This document shows, piece by piece, positions 8,882 through 16,696 of a DNA stretch of 37,514 nucleotides. This DNA comes from Clostridium sp. CAG:465 (lineage in GTDB: Bacteria; Bacillota; Clostridia; TANB77; CAG-465). Every line of letters begins with the position of its first letter. The stretch's first letter is position 1. The notes below the pieces were generated by a model, which saw nothing but the letters and a program-made list of their open reading frames with translations, ran no database searches and was not told the origin of the DNA. A program made the position numbers and the translations under genes. The DNA is taken from the NCBI GenBank assembly GCA_000433755.1, contig FR891252.1, positions 1 to 37,514 of the forward strand, given 5' to 3'.

Positions 8882-8931
8882 TATGTTATTCGAATACACA
8901 ACCTAAACTTTAATAAGAAAGGATAATCATT

Positions 8932-9330
8932 ATGCAGACTGTAAATTTTACAAAAGATTACTTTGATTTTATTCAGAAAAATACGCTTCTTACATTGGAA
9001 CAAGCACAGTGGTTTACACAAAATGAAGGTTTCATTCCACTTCCAAGAAAATGTAACAAAAAAAATATATATGTTATATTTTCTGAAAGACATCCACATT
9101 TTTTTCTCACATTTAAAGAGAAAAAAATTAAACAATATAGAATTTCAAAAGTTTCAGTTGAATCAAAACCAACTTGGGCATCTTTTGAGGAGTATATCAT
9201 TGTAGTTGAACTTGAAAAGTCAAAATTTAACACACATTACTATTTTGATTCATTTTATGGTACAAAGATTATACATAAAACAAAGCTTCCGAAAGCATTT
9301 TCAAATTCAAAAATTAAAGTACATATATAA
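8932..9330 (+). CDS. Hypothetical protein (132 aa), strongly promoted
   Basis: I do not recognise this protein. It is soluble, basic and aromatic, with a beta-rich pattern (KNIYVIFSERHPHFFLTF, then SFEEYIIVVELEK) and no cysteine, signal peptide or membrane helix. The last residues alternate in a strand-like manner. It has its own perfect consensus promoter, a good ribosome site and a shared terminator, which suggests high and probably constitutive expression. Neighbouring genes give no functional hint. Confidence 0.8.
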   Translation: MQTVNFTKDYFDFIQKNTLLTLEQAQWFTQNEGFIPLPRKCNKKNIYVIFSERHPHFFLTFKEKKIKQYRISKVSVESKPTWASFEEYIIVVELEKSKFNTHYYFDSFYGTKIIHKTKLPKAFSNSKIKVHI

Positions 9331-9350
9331 AGTACGCTTTAAATAACTTT

Positions 9351-9383
9351 AAAAGACTTGGATTATTTTCCAAGTCTTTTTTC
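9351..9383. terminator. Bidirectional terminator between the 132-aa gene and asd
   Basis: AAAAGACTTGG pairs with CCAAGTCTTTT around an 8-nt AT loop, flanked by T-runs on both strands. The asd stop codon lies within the loop. Confidence 0.92.
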
Positions 9384-10349
9384 TATTAGTTTTTGAAGAA
9401 TTTGAACAGCATTAGTTGCCGCTCCTTTTCTAATATTGTCAGCCACACACCACATATTTATTCCGCTCTTTACGCTATAATCCCTTCTTATTCTTCCAAC
9501 AAAAACTTCATCTTTTCCATCTACAAATGTTTGAAGAGGATATATTTCCTTCTTAGGATCATCTAGTAATACTATCATTTCTTCTCTACATAAATTTTGT
9601 TTTAACTCTTGCATATCAAATTCTTCTTCAAATTCTACATTTATACTTTCTCCATGACAATTTAAAACAGGAACTCTTACGCACGTAGCAGTTATATTTA
9701 AGTCTTTTATACCAAGTATTTTTCGTGTTTCCTCAATCATCTTCATCTCTTCTTTAGTATAATCATTTTCTAAAAATACGTCTATTTGAGGAATACAATT
9801 ATTACGAATTGAATACTTAAATTTATTTTTAGTATTATTTTTTAAATCTTCAATTCCACTTAATCCAGCACCAGATACAGCCTGATAAGTAGAATACACA
9901 ATTCTTTTTATTTTATAATATTTATTTAATATATTAAGTGGTATAACAGCCTGAATTGTAGAACAATTTGGATTAGCAATTATCCCGTTATTTTCATATG
10001 CTCTTTCAATATTTACCTCAGGTACAACAAGTGGAACATCATCCTTCATCCTAAACGCACTACTATTATCAATTACAGTACATCCATTTTTTGCCGCAAT
10101 AGGTGAAAATTTTTTACTTATTTGTCCCCCTGCTGAAAACAAAGCATAGTCAAATCTTTTATTATCAAAAGATTTATCTGTTAACTCCTCAATTTCATAT
10201 TCTTTATTCATAAACTTTATCTTTTTACCCTTAGATTTACTTGAAGCTAAAAGAACATATTCATCTATATTTAAATTTCTTTCTTCCAAAACTTTAAGAA
10301 ACGTCCTACCAACTACTCCTGTAGCACCAACTATTGCACATCTTATCAT
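9363..10349 (-). CDS. asd: Aspartate-semialdehyde dehydrogenase
   Basis: Asd reduces aspartyl phosphate to aspartate semialdehyde with NADPH, the branch-point step toward lysine, diaminopimelate, threonine and methionine. The protein opens with the nucleotide-binding loop IVGATGVVG (about 6-14). It carries DNSSAFRM, the catalytic cysteine in NPNCS (Cys129) and a CVRVPVLNCHGE segment typical of the family. At 328 aa it is near full length. The start chosen is the ATG at 10349, 7 nt after AGAGGTGA; a longer open frame upstream adds 15 residues with no homology to the enzyme. An 8-bp hairpin overlaps the ribosome site (see separate entry). It is last in the glyA-pgi-hypothetical-asd run. Confidence 0.95.
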   Translation of the reverse strand: MIRCAIVGATGVVGRTFLKVLEERNLNIDEYVLLASSKSKGKKIKFMNKEYEIEELTDKSFDNKRFDYALFSAGGQISKKFSPIAAKNGCTVIDNSSAFRMKDDVPLVVPEVNIERAYENNGIIANPNCSTIQAVIPLNILNKYYKIKRIVYSTYQAVSGAGLSGIEDLKNNTKNKFKYSIRNNCIPQIDVFLENDYTKEEMKMIEETRKILGIKDLNITATCVRVPVLNCHGESINVEFEEEFDMQELKQNLCREEMIVLLDDPKKEIYPLQTFVDGKDEVFVGRIRRDYSVKSGINMWCVADNIRKGAATNAVQILQKLIEKRLGK

Positions 10350-10356
10350 AAAAAAG

Positions 10357-10383
10357 TCACCTCTAGTAAACAATATACTAGAG
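10357..10383 (-). promoter_or_regulatory. Hairpin masking the asd ribosome binding site
   Basis: In the asd mRNA, CUCUAGUA (10383-10376) pairs perfectly with UACUAGAG (10368-10361) around a 7-nt loop. The second arm ends inside the Shine-Dalgarno AGAGGUGA (10364-10357), so the folded leader would reduce ribosome access. Regulation is inferred from the geometry. Confidence 0.5.
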
Positions 10384-10432
10384 ATAACCTTCATTTATGA
10401 ATATTTTAATGCAAAATACGTCAAATTATATA

Positions 10433-10951
10433 CTAACTGTTATTATCTATTGTATCTGGTTTTATATATTCAAAAGTCCTAATTCCTTTTTTATTCATAC
10501 TCATATTCATATTAAGTACATCGTTAGAAGTTAATGTAAAGTATTCTCCTTCATAATCTCCAAAATCAAAGAAGATCTTTCTAGCTCTTGGGAAACCATA
10601 CACATAACATACAACTTGTCCATCTTTTAGAAATACAAGTTGATTCATTCCTTTATTTGTAGCTTTTGTTATCTTATCCCATTTATATCCAACAACTTCA
10701 TATATTTTTTCAATAGATACATCTGGTTTAAAGGTATAAAGTGTATCCCACTCAAATGGTATATCCTCTCTAATATCTCCAACGTATACGCTTTCACCTT
10801 TTTTTATTTCATATTTGCATAAATTCCTATTTAATTTATCTGCATTTTTAGACCAAATATCCGCAAAAAACATTCTGTATATTACAAAAGTAATTGAACC
10901 AATTAACAAAATAATACCACAGATTAAAAATATAATATCATTTTTCTTCAT
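10433..10951 (-). CDS. Hypothetical protein with one N-terminal membrane anchor (172 aa)
   Basis: I do not recognise this protein. A short basic start is followed by one membrane helix (about 5-26) and a soluble domain of about 145 residues that would lie outside the cell. The domain begins with charged helical sequence and continues in beta-like stretches (KYEIKKGESVYVGDI, QLVFLKDGQVVCYVYGFPR). There is no lipobox. The start is the ATG at 10951, 5 nt after AAGGTGG; a GTG further up overlaps that site. It lies between pgi (25-nt gap) and asd (83-nt gap), probably in one transcript. Confidence 0.75.
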   Translation of the reverse strand: MKKNDIIFLICGIILLIGSITFVIYRMFFADIWSKNADKLNRNLCKYEIKKGESVYVGDIREDIPFEWDTLYTFKPDVSIEKIYEVVGYKWDKITKATNKGMNQLVFLKDGQVVCYVYGFPRARKIFFDFGDYEGEYFTLTSNDVLNMNMSMNKKGIRTFEYIKPDTIDNNS

Positions 10952-10976
10952 TTTAACCACCTTTATATATTTACCT

Positions 10977-12284
10977 TTAATCCTTTTTTAATAAACTCAT
11001 CATGTTTTTCTTGTAAGCTTCAACTCCTGGTTGATCAAAAGGATTTACTCCTAACATATATCCACTTATTGCACATGCTTTTTCAAAGAAAAATATAAGC
11101 TGACCAACATTATATTCTGATACATCTTCCATATTTATTACCATAACCGGTACACCACCATCTACATGAGCTTTTAATGTACCAAGATAAGCCTGTTTAT
11201 TTATATGATCAATTTCTTTTCCAGATAGATAATTTAGATTATCATCATCTTCACTATATTCTGGGAATTTTATAAATGTTCTATCAATTTCCACATTTAT
11301 CACAGTTTCAAATATATTCCTTGTTCCCTGTTGTATAAATTGTCCCATTGAATGAAGGTCAGTTGTAAAATTAACTCCAGCTGGAAAAATTCCTTTATTT
11401 TCTTTTCCCTCACTCTCACCAAATAGTTGTTTATACCATTCGATAAAATACCTAAATGATGGCTCATAGCTTGCAAGTAATTCGATCGTTTTTCCTTTTT
11501 GATATAGGACATTACGAATAATTGCATATTTGTAACAATCATTAGCCTTAATATTTCTTTGATTAAACACATGAGAAGCAAATAACGCTCCATCTAGTAT
11601 ATCATCTATGTCAATATTTGCAACTGCCATAGGAAGAAGTCCTACAGGAGTAAGCACTGAATATCTTCCTCCAACATTATCAGGGATTACAAACATTTCA
11701 TATTCATTTTTAACTGCAATGTCATGTAATACACCTTTATTTGCATCAGTTGTAACATATATTCTTTGTGCTGCTCCTCTTATTCCATATTTTTCTTCTA
11801 AAAACATCCTAAGTATTCTAAATGACATTGCTGGTTCTAAAGTAGTACCAGATTTAGATATTACATTTATTGCGACATCTTTATCTTTTATATATTCAAT
11901 TAAATCATATATATACTTTGCACTCATATTATTACCTGCAAAAATAATCTGTGGATGTTTTCTATCATTTAATGACTCCATATTTGAAAACTGGCTACTA
12001 AATAAATCGATTACAGCTTTTGCTCCTAAATATGATCCACCAATTCCAACAACGATAAATACATCTGCTTGTTTTTTTATTCTATCTGCCGCATTTTTTA
12101 TTCTATCTATTTCTTCGTCATTTCTATTTTCAGGTAATTTAAGCCATCCTAACATATTTCTGCCCATTCCACTTTTGTTTTCTAGCATATCATGAGCTTC
12201 ATAAGCTTTTTGTTCTAGTAGCTCTTGTTCCTCTTTACTTACATAGGGAGCAATTCCTTTAATATCTAAAGATATTGATTTCAT
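10977..12284 (-). CDS. pgi: Glucose-6-phosphate isomerase
   Basis: Pgi interconverts glucose 6-phosphate and fructose 6-phosphate in glycolysis. The 435-aa length matches the short Gram-positive type. Visible family motifs are VGIGGSYLGAKA (sugar-phosphate loop, about 80-91), VISKSGTTLEPA, the catalytic-region NVGGRYSVLTPVGLLP, and DLHSMGQFIQQG near the C-terminal half. The start ATG follows AGGAGGTAGG. It begins 10 nt after the end of glyA, so the two are almost certainly co-transcribed. Confidence 0.96.
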   Translation of the reverse strand: MKSISLDIKGIAPYVSKEEQELLEQKAYEAHDMLENKSGMGRNMLGWLKLPENRNDEEIDRIKNAADRIKKQADVFIVVGIGGSYLGAKAVIDLFSSQFSNMESLNDRKHPQIIFAGNNMSAKYIYDLIEYIKDKDVAINVISKSGTTLEPAMSFRILRMFLEEKYGIRGAAQRIYVTTDANKGVLHDIAVKNEYEMFVIPDNVGGRYSVLTPVGLLPMAVANIDIDDILDGALFASHVFNQRNIKANDCYKYAIIRNVLYQKGKTIELLASYEPSFRYFIEWYKQLFGESEGKENKGIFPAGVNFTTDLHSMGQFIQQGTRNIFETVINVEIDRTFIKFPEYSEDDDNLNYLSGKEIDHINKQAYLGTLKAHVDGGVPVMVINMEDVSEYNVGQLIFFFEKACAISGYMLGVNPFDQPGVEAYKKNMMSLLKKD

Positions 12285-12294
12285 AACCTACCTC

Positions 12295-13539
12295 CTATAC
12301 ATATTTTTCCGTTAGTTTTTTTACAATTTCTTTTGCTTTTTCCATGTTTTCTTCAAATGATTTTTCATCTAATTCTAAAATATTTTTAGATAATACTAAG
12401 TCCATAGCTTCTGCTAATTTTTTCATATCATCTTCTTTTAATCCCTTAGTTGTGCATGCTGCAGTTCCAACTCTTATACCACTTGTTACAAAAGGACTTT
12501 CAGGATCATTTGGAACAGCATTTTTATTTACCGTTATATTTACACTATGAAGTAAATTTTCAGCTTCTTTCCCTGTCATTTTTTTATTTACAAGATTAAT
12601 AAGCATTAAATGGTTATCTGTACCACCTGATACTAAATTATATCCTCTTTTTAATAGCTCATCTGCAAGAGTTTTACAATTTAATACAACTTGATGTATA
12701 TATTCTTTGAATGAAGGATCTAAAGCTTCTTTAAAACAAATTGCTTTTGCTGCAATAATATGTTCAAGTGGTCCTCCTTGAATTCCTGGAAATATAGTTT
12801 TATCTATTTGTTTTGCATATTTCTCTTTGCAAAGTATTAATCCACCACGTGGCCCTCTAAGAGTTTTATGTGTTGTAGATGTAACAAAATCTGCATATGG
12901 CACTGGTGACATATGTTCTCCAGTACAAACAAGTCCTGCAATATGTGCCATATCCACCATAAGATAAGCACCTACTTCATCGGCAATTTCTCTAAATTTA
13001 GCAAAATCTATTTTCCTAGGATAAGCACTTGCACCTGCAATTATCATTTTAGGCTTACATTCTCTTGCTTTATTTAATACATCTTCATAATCAATATACC
13101 CATCTTCTGTTATACCATATGAAATAATGTTATATAACTTACCAGAAAAATTTACAGGACTTCCATGAGTTAAATGCCCACCATTTGAAAGATCCATTCC
13201 CATTACTGTATCACCAGGTTTTAACATTGCCATATATATAGCCATATTAGCCTGACTTCCACTATGTGGTTGAACATTTGCATGTTCTGCTTTAAATAAC
13301 TCTTTAGCTCTTTTTATTGCAAGAGTTTCAATTTTATCAACATTTTCACAACCACCATAATATCTTTTTCCTGAATATCCTTCAGCATATTTATTCGTAA
13401 GTATTGAACCCATAGCTTCTAATACTGCTTTACTTACAAAATTTTCTGAAGCAATAAGTTCTATGTTATTTTCTTGCCTTTTTTTCTCATCATTTATATA
13501 ATTAAAAATTTCTATATCTTCTTTTTCGATACTATCCAA
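12295..13539 (-). CDS. glyA: Serine hydroxymethyltransferase
   Basis: GlyA is a PLP enzyme that converts serine and tetrahydrofolate to glycine and methylene-tetrahydrofolate, feeding one-carbon metabolism. At 414 aa it is full length, with IELIASENFVS near the N-terminus, NVQPHSGSQANMAIY, and the PLP lysine Lys225 in STTHKTLRGPRGG. The likely start is an uncommon TTG at 13539, just downstream of GGGGTGA; no ATG in the right place includes the conserved N-terminus. It is the first gene of its transcript and has a promoter at 13564-13592. Confidence 0.96.
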   Translation of the reverse strand: MDSIEKEDIEIFNYINDEKKRQENNIELIASENFVSKAVLEAMGSILTNKYAEGYSGKRYYGGCENVDKIETLAIKRAKELFKAEHANVQPHSGSQANMAIYMAMLKPGDTVMGMDLSNGGHLTHGSPVNFSGKLYNIISYGITEDGYIDYEDVLNKARECKPKMIIAGASAYPRKIDFAKFREIADEVGAYLMVDMAHIAGLVCTGEHMSPVPYADFVTSTTHKTLRGPRGGLILCKEKYAKQIDKTIFPGIQGGPLEHIIAAKAICFKEALDPSFKEYIHQVVLNCKTLADELLKRGYNLVSGGTDNHLMLINLVNKKMTGKEAENLLHSVNITVNKNAVPNDPESPFVTSGIRVGTAACTTKGLKEDDMKKLAEAMDLVLSKNILELDEKSFEENMEKAKEIVKKLTEKYV

Positions 13540-13563
13540 AATATCACCCCATTTTCATTATCA

Positions 13564-13592
13564 ATAATATCATAATTTATGTTATTTTTCAA
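13564..13592 (-). promoter_or_regulatory. Promoter of the glyA-pgi transcript
   Basis: On the minus strand, TTGAAA (13592-13587), a 17-nt spacer and TATTAT (13569-13564). It lies back to back with a similar promoter serving the deaminase gene. Confidence 0.6.
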
Positions 13593-13609
13593 TAAAGATA
13601 TATTTATTA

Positions 13610-13638
13610 TTGAAAAAATACAAAAAATAATATATTAT
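13610..13638 (+). promoter_or_regulatory. Promoter of the deaminase gene
   Basis: TTGAAA (13610-13615), 17-nt spacer, TATTAT (13633-13638). It has the same two hexamers as the divergent glyA promoter 18 bp to the left. Confidence 0.55.
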
Positions 13639-13684
13639 AGTATATGATTTATAAGTTATATTATTATCTTTAAGGAGGAAGAGT

Positions 13685-14194
13685 ATGAATAACAAAATAT
13701 ATACAAATTTAAATGATTGTATAAATGACGTTTTAAGTCTTAGTAGTAATTATGCATGTGAAGGTGTAGAAAAAAACATAGGAGGGCCATTTGGTGCAGG
13801 GATTATTCAGAAATTAGATAATGGATACAAAATAATTTGTATTGAAAGAAATACTGTTATTTCCTCAAAAGATGCAACAAGTCATGCTGAGGTAAATGCA
13901 ATACGAAAAGCTAGTAAAATTCTTGATAGATATAATTTAGAAGATTGTATTTTAGTTACAACTGCAAAGAGTTGTCCTATGTGTCTTTCAGCTAGCTGTT
14001 GGGCAAATATTCCAGTTATCTATTATAGTGTAGATTATAGCGAGGCTACTGCAAGTGGCTTTAGAGATGATGCAATTGCAGAATATATTAAAGGAAATAA
14101 TACAGATTTAATAAACGAAGTACAAGTAAAAAATGATATATGCTGCAAACCTTTTAAAATTTGGAACGATAAAAAAGATAAAATGCAATATTAA
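13685..14194 (+). CDS. Cytidine/deoxycytidylate-deaminase-fold enzyme, guanine deaminase-like
   Basis: The 169-aa protein is a zinc-dependent nucleobase deaminase. It has the GGPFGAGI substrate loop, the catalytic SHAEVNAIR (zinc ligand His67, proton-shuttle Glu69) and the ligand pair CPMC (Cys97, Cys100). The spacing, the order GGPFGA then HAEV, and the late SGFRDD and W residues near the C-terminus resemble Bacillus GuaD, which converts guanine to xanthine. In place of GuaD's EPCPMC it has KSCPMC. A tRNA adenosine or cytosine deaminase role is less likely given the long C-terminal part. The start ATG follows AAGGAGGAAG. It is transcribed alone. Confidence 0.85.
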   Translation: MNNKIYTNLNDCINDVLSLSSNYACEGVEKNIGGPFGAGIIQKLDNGYKIICIERNTVISSKDATSHAEVNAIRKASKILDRYNLEDCILVTTAKSCPMCLSASCWANIPVIYYSVDYSEATASGFRDDAIAEYIKGNNTDLINEVQVKNDICCKPFKIWNDKKDKMQY

Positions 14195-14218
14195 TATAGA
14201 TTATAACTTTTTAAAATA

Positions 14219-14256
14219 AATTCCCAGTAACTAATAATAGTTTCTGGGAATTTTTA
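14219..14256. terminator. Terminator between the deaminase and DUF488 genes
   Basis: AATTCCCAG pairs with CTGGGAATT, and AACTA/TAGTT extends the stem inside, followed by TTTTT. It serves convergent genes. Confidence 0.88.
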
Positions 14257-14265
14257 ATATTTCTG

Positions 14266-14697
14266 TTACTTTATTTCATCAAGCAGCATACATCTTAAAT
14301 ATTCGGGCCTATTTAATTTTACCAGTTTTTGGTTGTAAACTTTTACCTCATCTACAGCTATGCCCATACATTCTTCCAGCCAATATGCAACCAAATGTCT
14401 ATGGCAAAATTCATTTTCTTTTTCATAGCATAAAAGTATTTTTCCATCTAAATCACTATATACCTTAATAGGATCCAAAATTTTTAGCACCCTGTTATAG
14501 TATTCATGAATGTAAAATCTAGTATTTTCCTTTTCTGGTATTTTACCTTTATTATCTTTCCATTTTCTAAAGAAATCGTACTTTGGTGCAAGAGAAGAAT
14601 ATGCATTGCCATAAAATCCTGCATTTTTTCCTCTGTCACCTGAAATTGATACACATATATCACCTTTACAATTTAAATAACAGCCAGTATAAAGCAT
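14266..14697 (-). CDS. DUF488-like protein
   Basis: This 143-aa protein matches the DUF488 pattern. Its best signature is LLCYEKENEFCHRHLVAYWL near residues 88-107, which pairs a cysteine with a CHR motif, as in the family. The N-terminal half has the Y(T/S)GCY start and a KYDFFRKW segment. The biochemical function of DUF488 proteins is not established; the conserved Cys and CHR suggest a thiol-based or metal site. The ATG follows GGAAGG. It lies 43 nt downstream of the NMN adenylyltransferase gene on the same strand, probably in one transcript. Confidence 0.75.
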   Translation of the reverse strand: MLYTGCYLNCKGDICVSISGDRGKNAGFYGNAYSSLAPKYDFFRKWKDNKGKIPEKENTRFYIHEYYNRVLKILDPIKVYSDLDGKILLCYEKENEFCHRHLVAYWLEECMGIAVDEVKVYNQKLVKLNRPEYLRCMLLDEIK

Positions 14698-14740
14698 AAA
14701 ATTTCATCCTTCCCTAGCAAATATATTTAAAACTATTATA

Positions 14741-15295
14741 CTAACTTTCTTGTATATTTTCAAGTATATTTTTTAAATTTTGATACTCACTATAGATAGC
14801 TTCATTTGCATATTTTTCCCATTCATCTTTTTGATCATTTAAAAGATAATTTCTCATTTTTGTTGCAGATATATTAAAACAATTTCTATCAACTAAAACC
14901 TCTGTTATATTTTTTACAGTATTTTTATCAAAACATTTAAAGATATCTTTATCTTTTCCGTAAATAATACACTCGGGCCTTTTACCTAAAACTTGTGTTG
15001 CTTTATTTAAAACATACTCTCCCCACTTTGGAGACAAATCATCTTTATTCTCTAAGTCCTTTAGTGGTTTTATTATAACATTTCCCTTTTTTATATCTTC
15101 TTTGTAAATCATTTCAATTAATTTTTTTCTATATTCATAATCGTATGGATTCCTAGAAGATGTTTTTTCTCCAGCTGATCCAACAAATATAAGTAAAGTA
15201 TCACACAAACTTCTACCAATATTTATTATTTTTTCATGTCCATTATGTATATGTTGAAATCTTCCAACTATTATTCCTGTATTAAATACCTTCAT
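14741..15295 (-). CDS. NMN adenylyltransferase-like nucleotidyltransferase (NadM/NadR type)
   Basis: The enzyme is expected to join ATP and nicotinamide mononucleotide to make NAD. The 184-aa sequence has the nucleotidyltransferase motif GRFQHIHNGHEK (His17, His20 of HxGH) at the N-terminus and ISATKMRN (the ISxTxxR motif) near residue 145. It is closer to the NadM/NadR-type domain than to NadD, which starts differently, so it may be a second, salvage-type NMNAT. The start chosen is the ATG at 15295, 5 nt after GGAGG; a TTG 12 nt upstream lies in the ribosome site. Its own promoter is at 15322-15350. Confidence 0.85.
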   Translation of the reverse strand: MKVFNTGIIVGRFQHIHNGHEKIINIGRSLCDTLLIFVGSAGEKTSSRNPYDYEYRKKLIEMIYKEDIKKGNVIIKPLKDLENKDDLSPKWGEYVLNKATQVLGKRPECIIYGKDKDIFKCFDKNTVKNITEVLVDRNCFNISATKMRNYLLNDQKDEWEKYANEAIYSEYQNLKNILENIQES

Positions 15296-15321
15296 TTTTT
15301 CCTCCAATTAAATTTTTAATT

Positions 15322-15350
15322 ATTATACCACTTAAAGATTTTTAAGTAAA
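15322..15350 (-). promoter_or_regulatory. Promoter of the NMNAT-DUF488 pair
   Basis: On the minus strand, TTTACT (15350-15345), 17-nt spacer, perfect TATAAT (15327-15322). Confidence 0.7.
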
Positions 15351-15397
15351 TAACAAAATGCAATAAATTAACATATAATGAAATGGGAGGTAATAAA

Positions 15398-16435
15398 ATG
15401 AATGATTTAAAAGTTGTAATCGATGCTGGTCACGGTGGTACAGACCCTGGTGCTGTTTCAAATGGGGTAAATGAAAAAGATTTAAACCTTATGATAGCAA
15501 AATATATGCTTGAAAGATTTTTAGAAGCAGGTGTACCTGCAACACTTATTCGTACTACTGATGAAACAATATCCCCAACAGAAAGAGTAAAAAGAATTCT
15601 TGAAGCTTATGGCAATAACCCAAATGTAGTAGTAATTTCCAATCATATAAATTCTAGTGATACACCAAATGCGGAAGGTGCAGAAGTAATTTATGCACTA
15701 AGAAATACAGATAAACTTGCAACAAACATATTAAATTCACTTGAAAAAGCAGGTCAAAAAGTAAGAACAGTATATCAAAGACGACTTCCAAGTAATCCAA
15801 ACAAAGATTATTATTTTATACATAGAGATACTGGTTCAACACAACCTGTAATTGTAGAGTATGGATATATAAATAGTCCTGCAGATTTAAAAAGAATTCA
15901 AGATAATTACAAAAAATATGTAAATGCCGTTGTAAGTGGTGTACTTGAAACTTTTGGAATAAATCAAAATATAGTAACTCCAGAAAAAAAAGAAAATTCA
16001 AATACATATACTGTAAAAGCTGGCGATACTCTTTGGAATATAGCAAGAAAATATAACACTACTGTTGAAGAACTTATGAAATTAAATAATTTAAAAAATG
16101 ATTTATTAAGCATAGGTACAGTTCTAACTATTCCTGAAATAAGTCAATCAACAAGTACAAATAGGTATACTGTAAAAGCTGGTGATACTCTTTGGAATAT
16201 ATCAAAAAGATACAATACCACTGTTGAAGAACTTATGATGTTAAATAACTTATCAAATGATTTAATTATGATAGGCCAAGAATTAATTCTTCCGAATACC
16301 AATGTACATATTGTAAAAGCTGGTGACACACTTTGGAATATTGCCAAAAGACATAATACGACAGTTGAAAATTTAATGAAAATAAACAATCTTTCTAGCG
16401 ATCTAATTAAAATCGGTCAAGTTATTAGGTTATAG
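15398..16435 (+). CDS. N-acetylmuramoyl-L-alanine amidase with three LysM repeats
   Basis: The enzyme cleaves the amide bond between MurNAc and the stem peptide of peptidoglycan. An Amidase_3 domain (about 4-185) shows the zinc ligands His12 (DAGHGG), Glu26 (NEKDLN) and His83 (SNHINS) and the catalytic Glu154 (VEYGYINSP). Three LysM wall-binding repeats follow at about 203-246, 256-299 and 304-345, each starting with a VKAGDTLWNI core. There is no signal peptide or membrane helix, so the protein is not exported by Sec. This resembles sporulation amidases such as CwlC that act when the mother cell lyses, or a phage lysin, though no phage genes are near. The ATG follows GGGAGGT; an upstream in-frame ATG lacks such a site. 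Confidence 0.93.
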   Translation: MNDLKVVIDAGHGGTDPGAVSNGVNEKDLNLMIAKYMLERFLEAGVPATLIRTTDETISPTERVKRILEAYGNNPNVVVISNHINSSDTPNAEGAEVIYALRNTDKLATNILNSLEKAGQKVRTVYQRRLPSNPNKDYYFIHRDTGSTQPVIVEYGYINSPADLKRIQDNYKKYVNAVVSGVLETFGINQNIVTPEKKENSNTYTVKAGDTLWNIARKYNTTVEELMKLNNLKNDLLSIGTVLTIPEISQSTSTNRYTVKAGDTLWNISKRYNTTVEELMMLNNLSNDLIMIGQELILPNTNVHIVKAGDTLWNIAKRHNTTVENLMKINNLSSDLIKIGQVIRL

Positions 16436-16467
16436 CGGTAAATTTATATTAAATTTTTTAGATATAG

Positions 16468-16514
16468 AAAATCCTTGTAATTCAGTTACATAAACTGTTA
16501 CAAGGATTTTATTA
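16468..16514 (+). terminator. Terminator of the amidase gene
   Basis: AAAATCCTTGTAA pairs with TTACAAGGATTTT, with an inner CAGTT/AACTG helix around ACATA. Confidence 0.92.
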
Positions 16515-16521
16515 TTATAAA

Positions 16522-16597
16522 TGGTGCACCATCAGGGACTCGAACCCTGGACAAATTGCTTAAGAGGCAACTGCTCTACCAACTGAGCTAATGGTAC
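16522..16597 (-). tRNA. tRNA-Lys (anticodon CUU)
   Basis: A 76-nt cloverleaf with an encoded CCA end. The acceptor stem GTACCAT pairs with ATGGTGC (one G-U). The D arm is GCTC/GAGC. The anticodon stem is GTTGC/GCAAT around the loop CTCTTAA, giving anticodon CTT. The T arm is CAGGG-TTCGAGT-CCCTG. The discriminator base is A. It reads the AAG lysine codon. It stands alone, transcribed from its own consensus promoter toward the amidase gene. Confidence 0.96.
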
Positions 16598-16610
16598 ATC
16601 CACATCTAAA

Positions 16611-16639
16611 ATTATACTATTTTTTATTAATGTTGTCAA
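16611..16639 (-). promoter_or_regulatory. Promoter of tRNA-Lys
   Basis: On the minus strand, perfect TTGACA (16639-16634), 17-nt spacer, perfect TATAAT (16616-16611), about 7 nt before the expected precursor start. Confidence 0.9.
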
Positions 16640-16659
16640 TAGTTTTTTTATAAATTTAA

Positions 16660-16690
16660 CACAAAAGCAGCCTAGTTAAATACTAGACTG
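16660..16690 (-). terminator. Terminator of the acyl-CoA synthetase gene
   Basis: On the minus strand, CAGTCTAGT pairs with ACTAGGCTG (one G-U), and CTTTTGTGTT follows. It separates the ligase transcript from the tRNA. Confidence 0.75.
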
Positions 16691-16696
16691 TTTCAT

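Noticed and set aside
11608..12195. 195-aa plus-strand frame opposite pgi
   Set aside because: It is antisense to a clear glucose-6-phosphate isomerase and has no ribosome site or family features.
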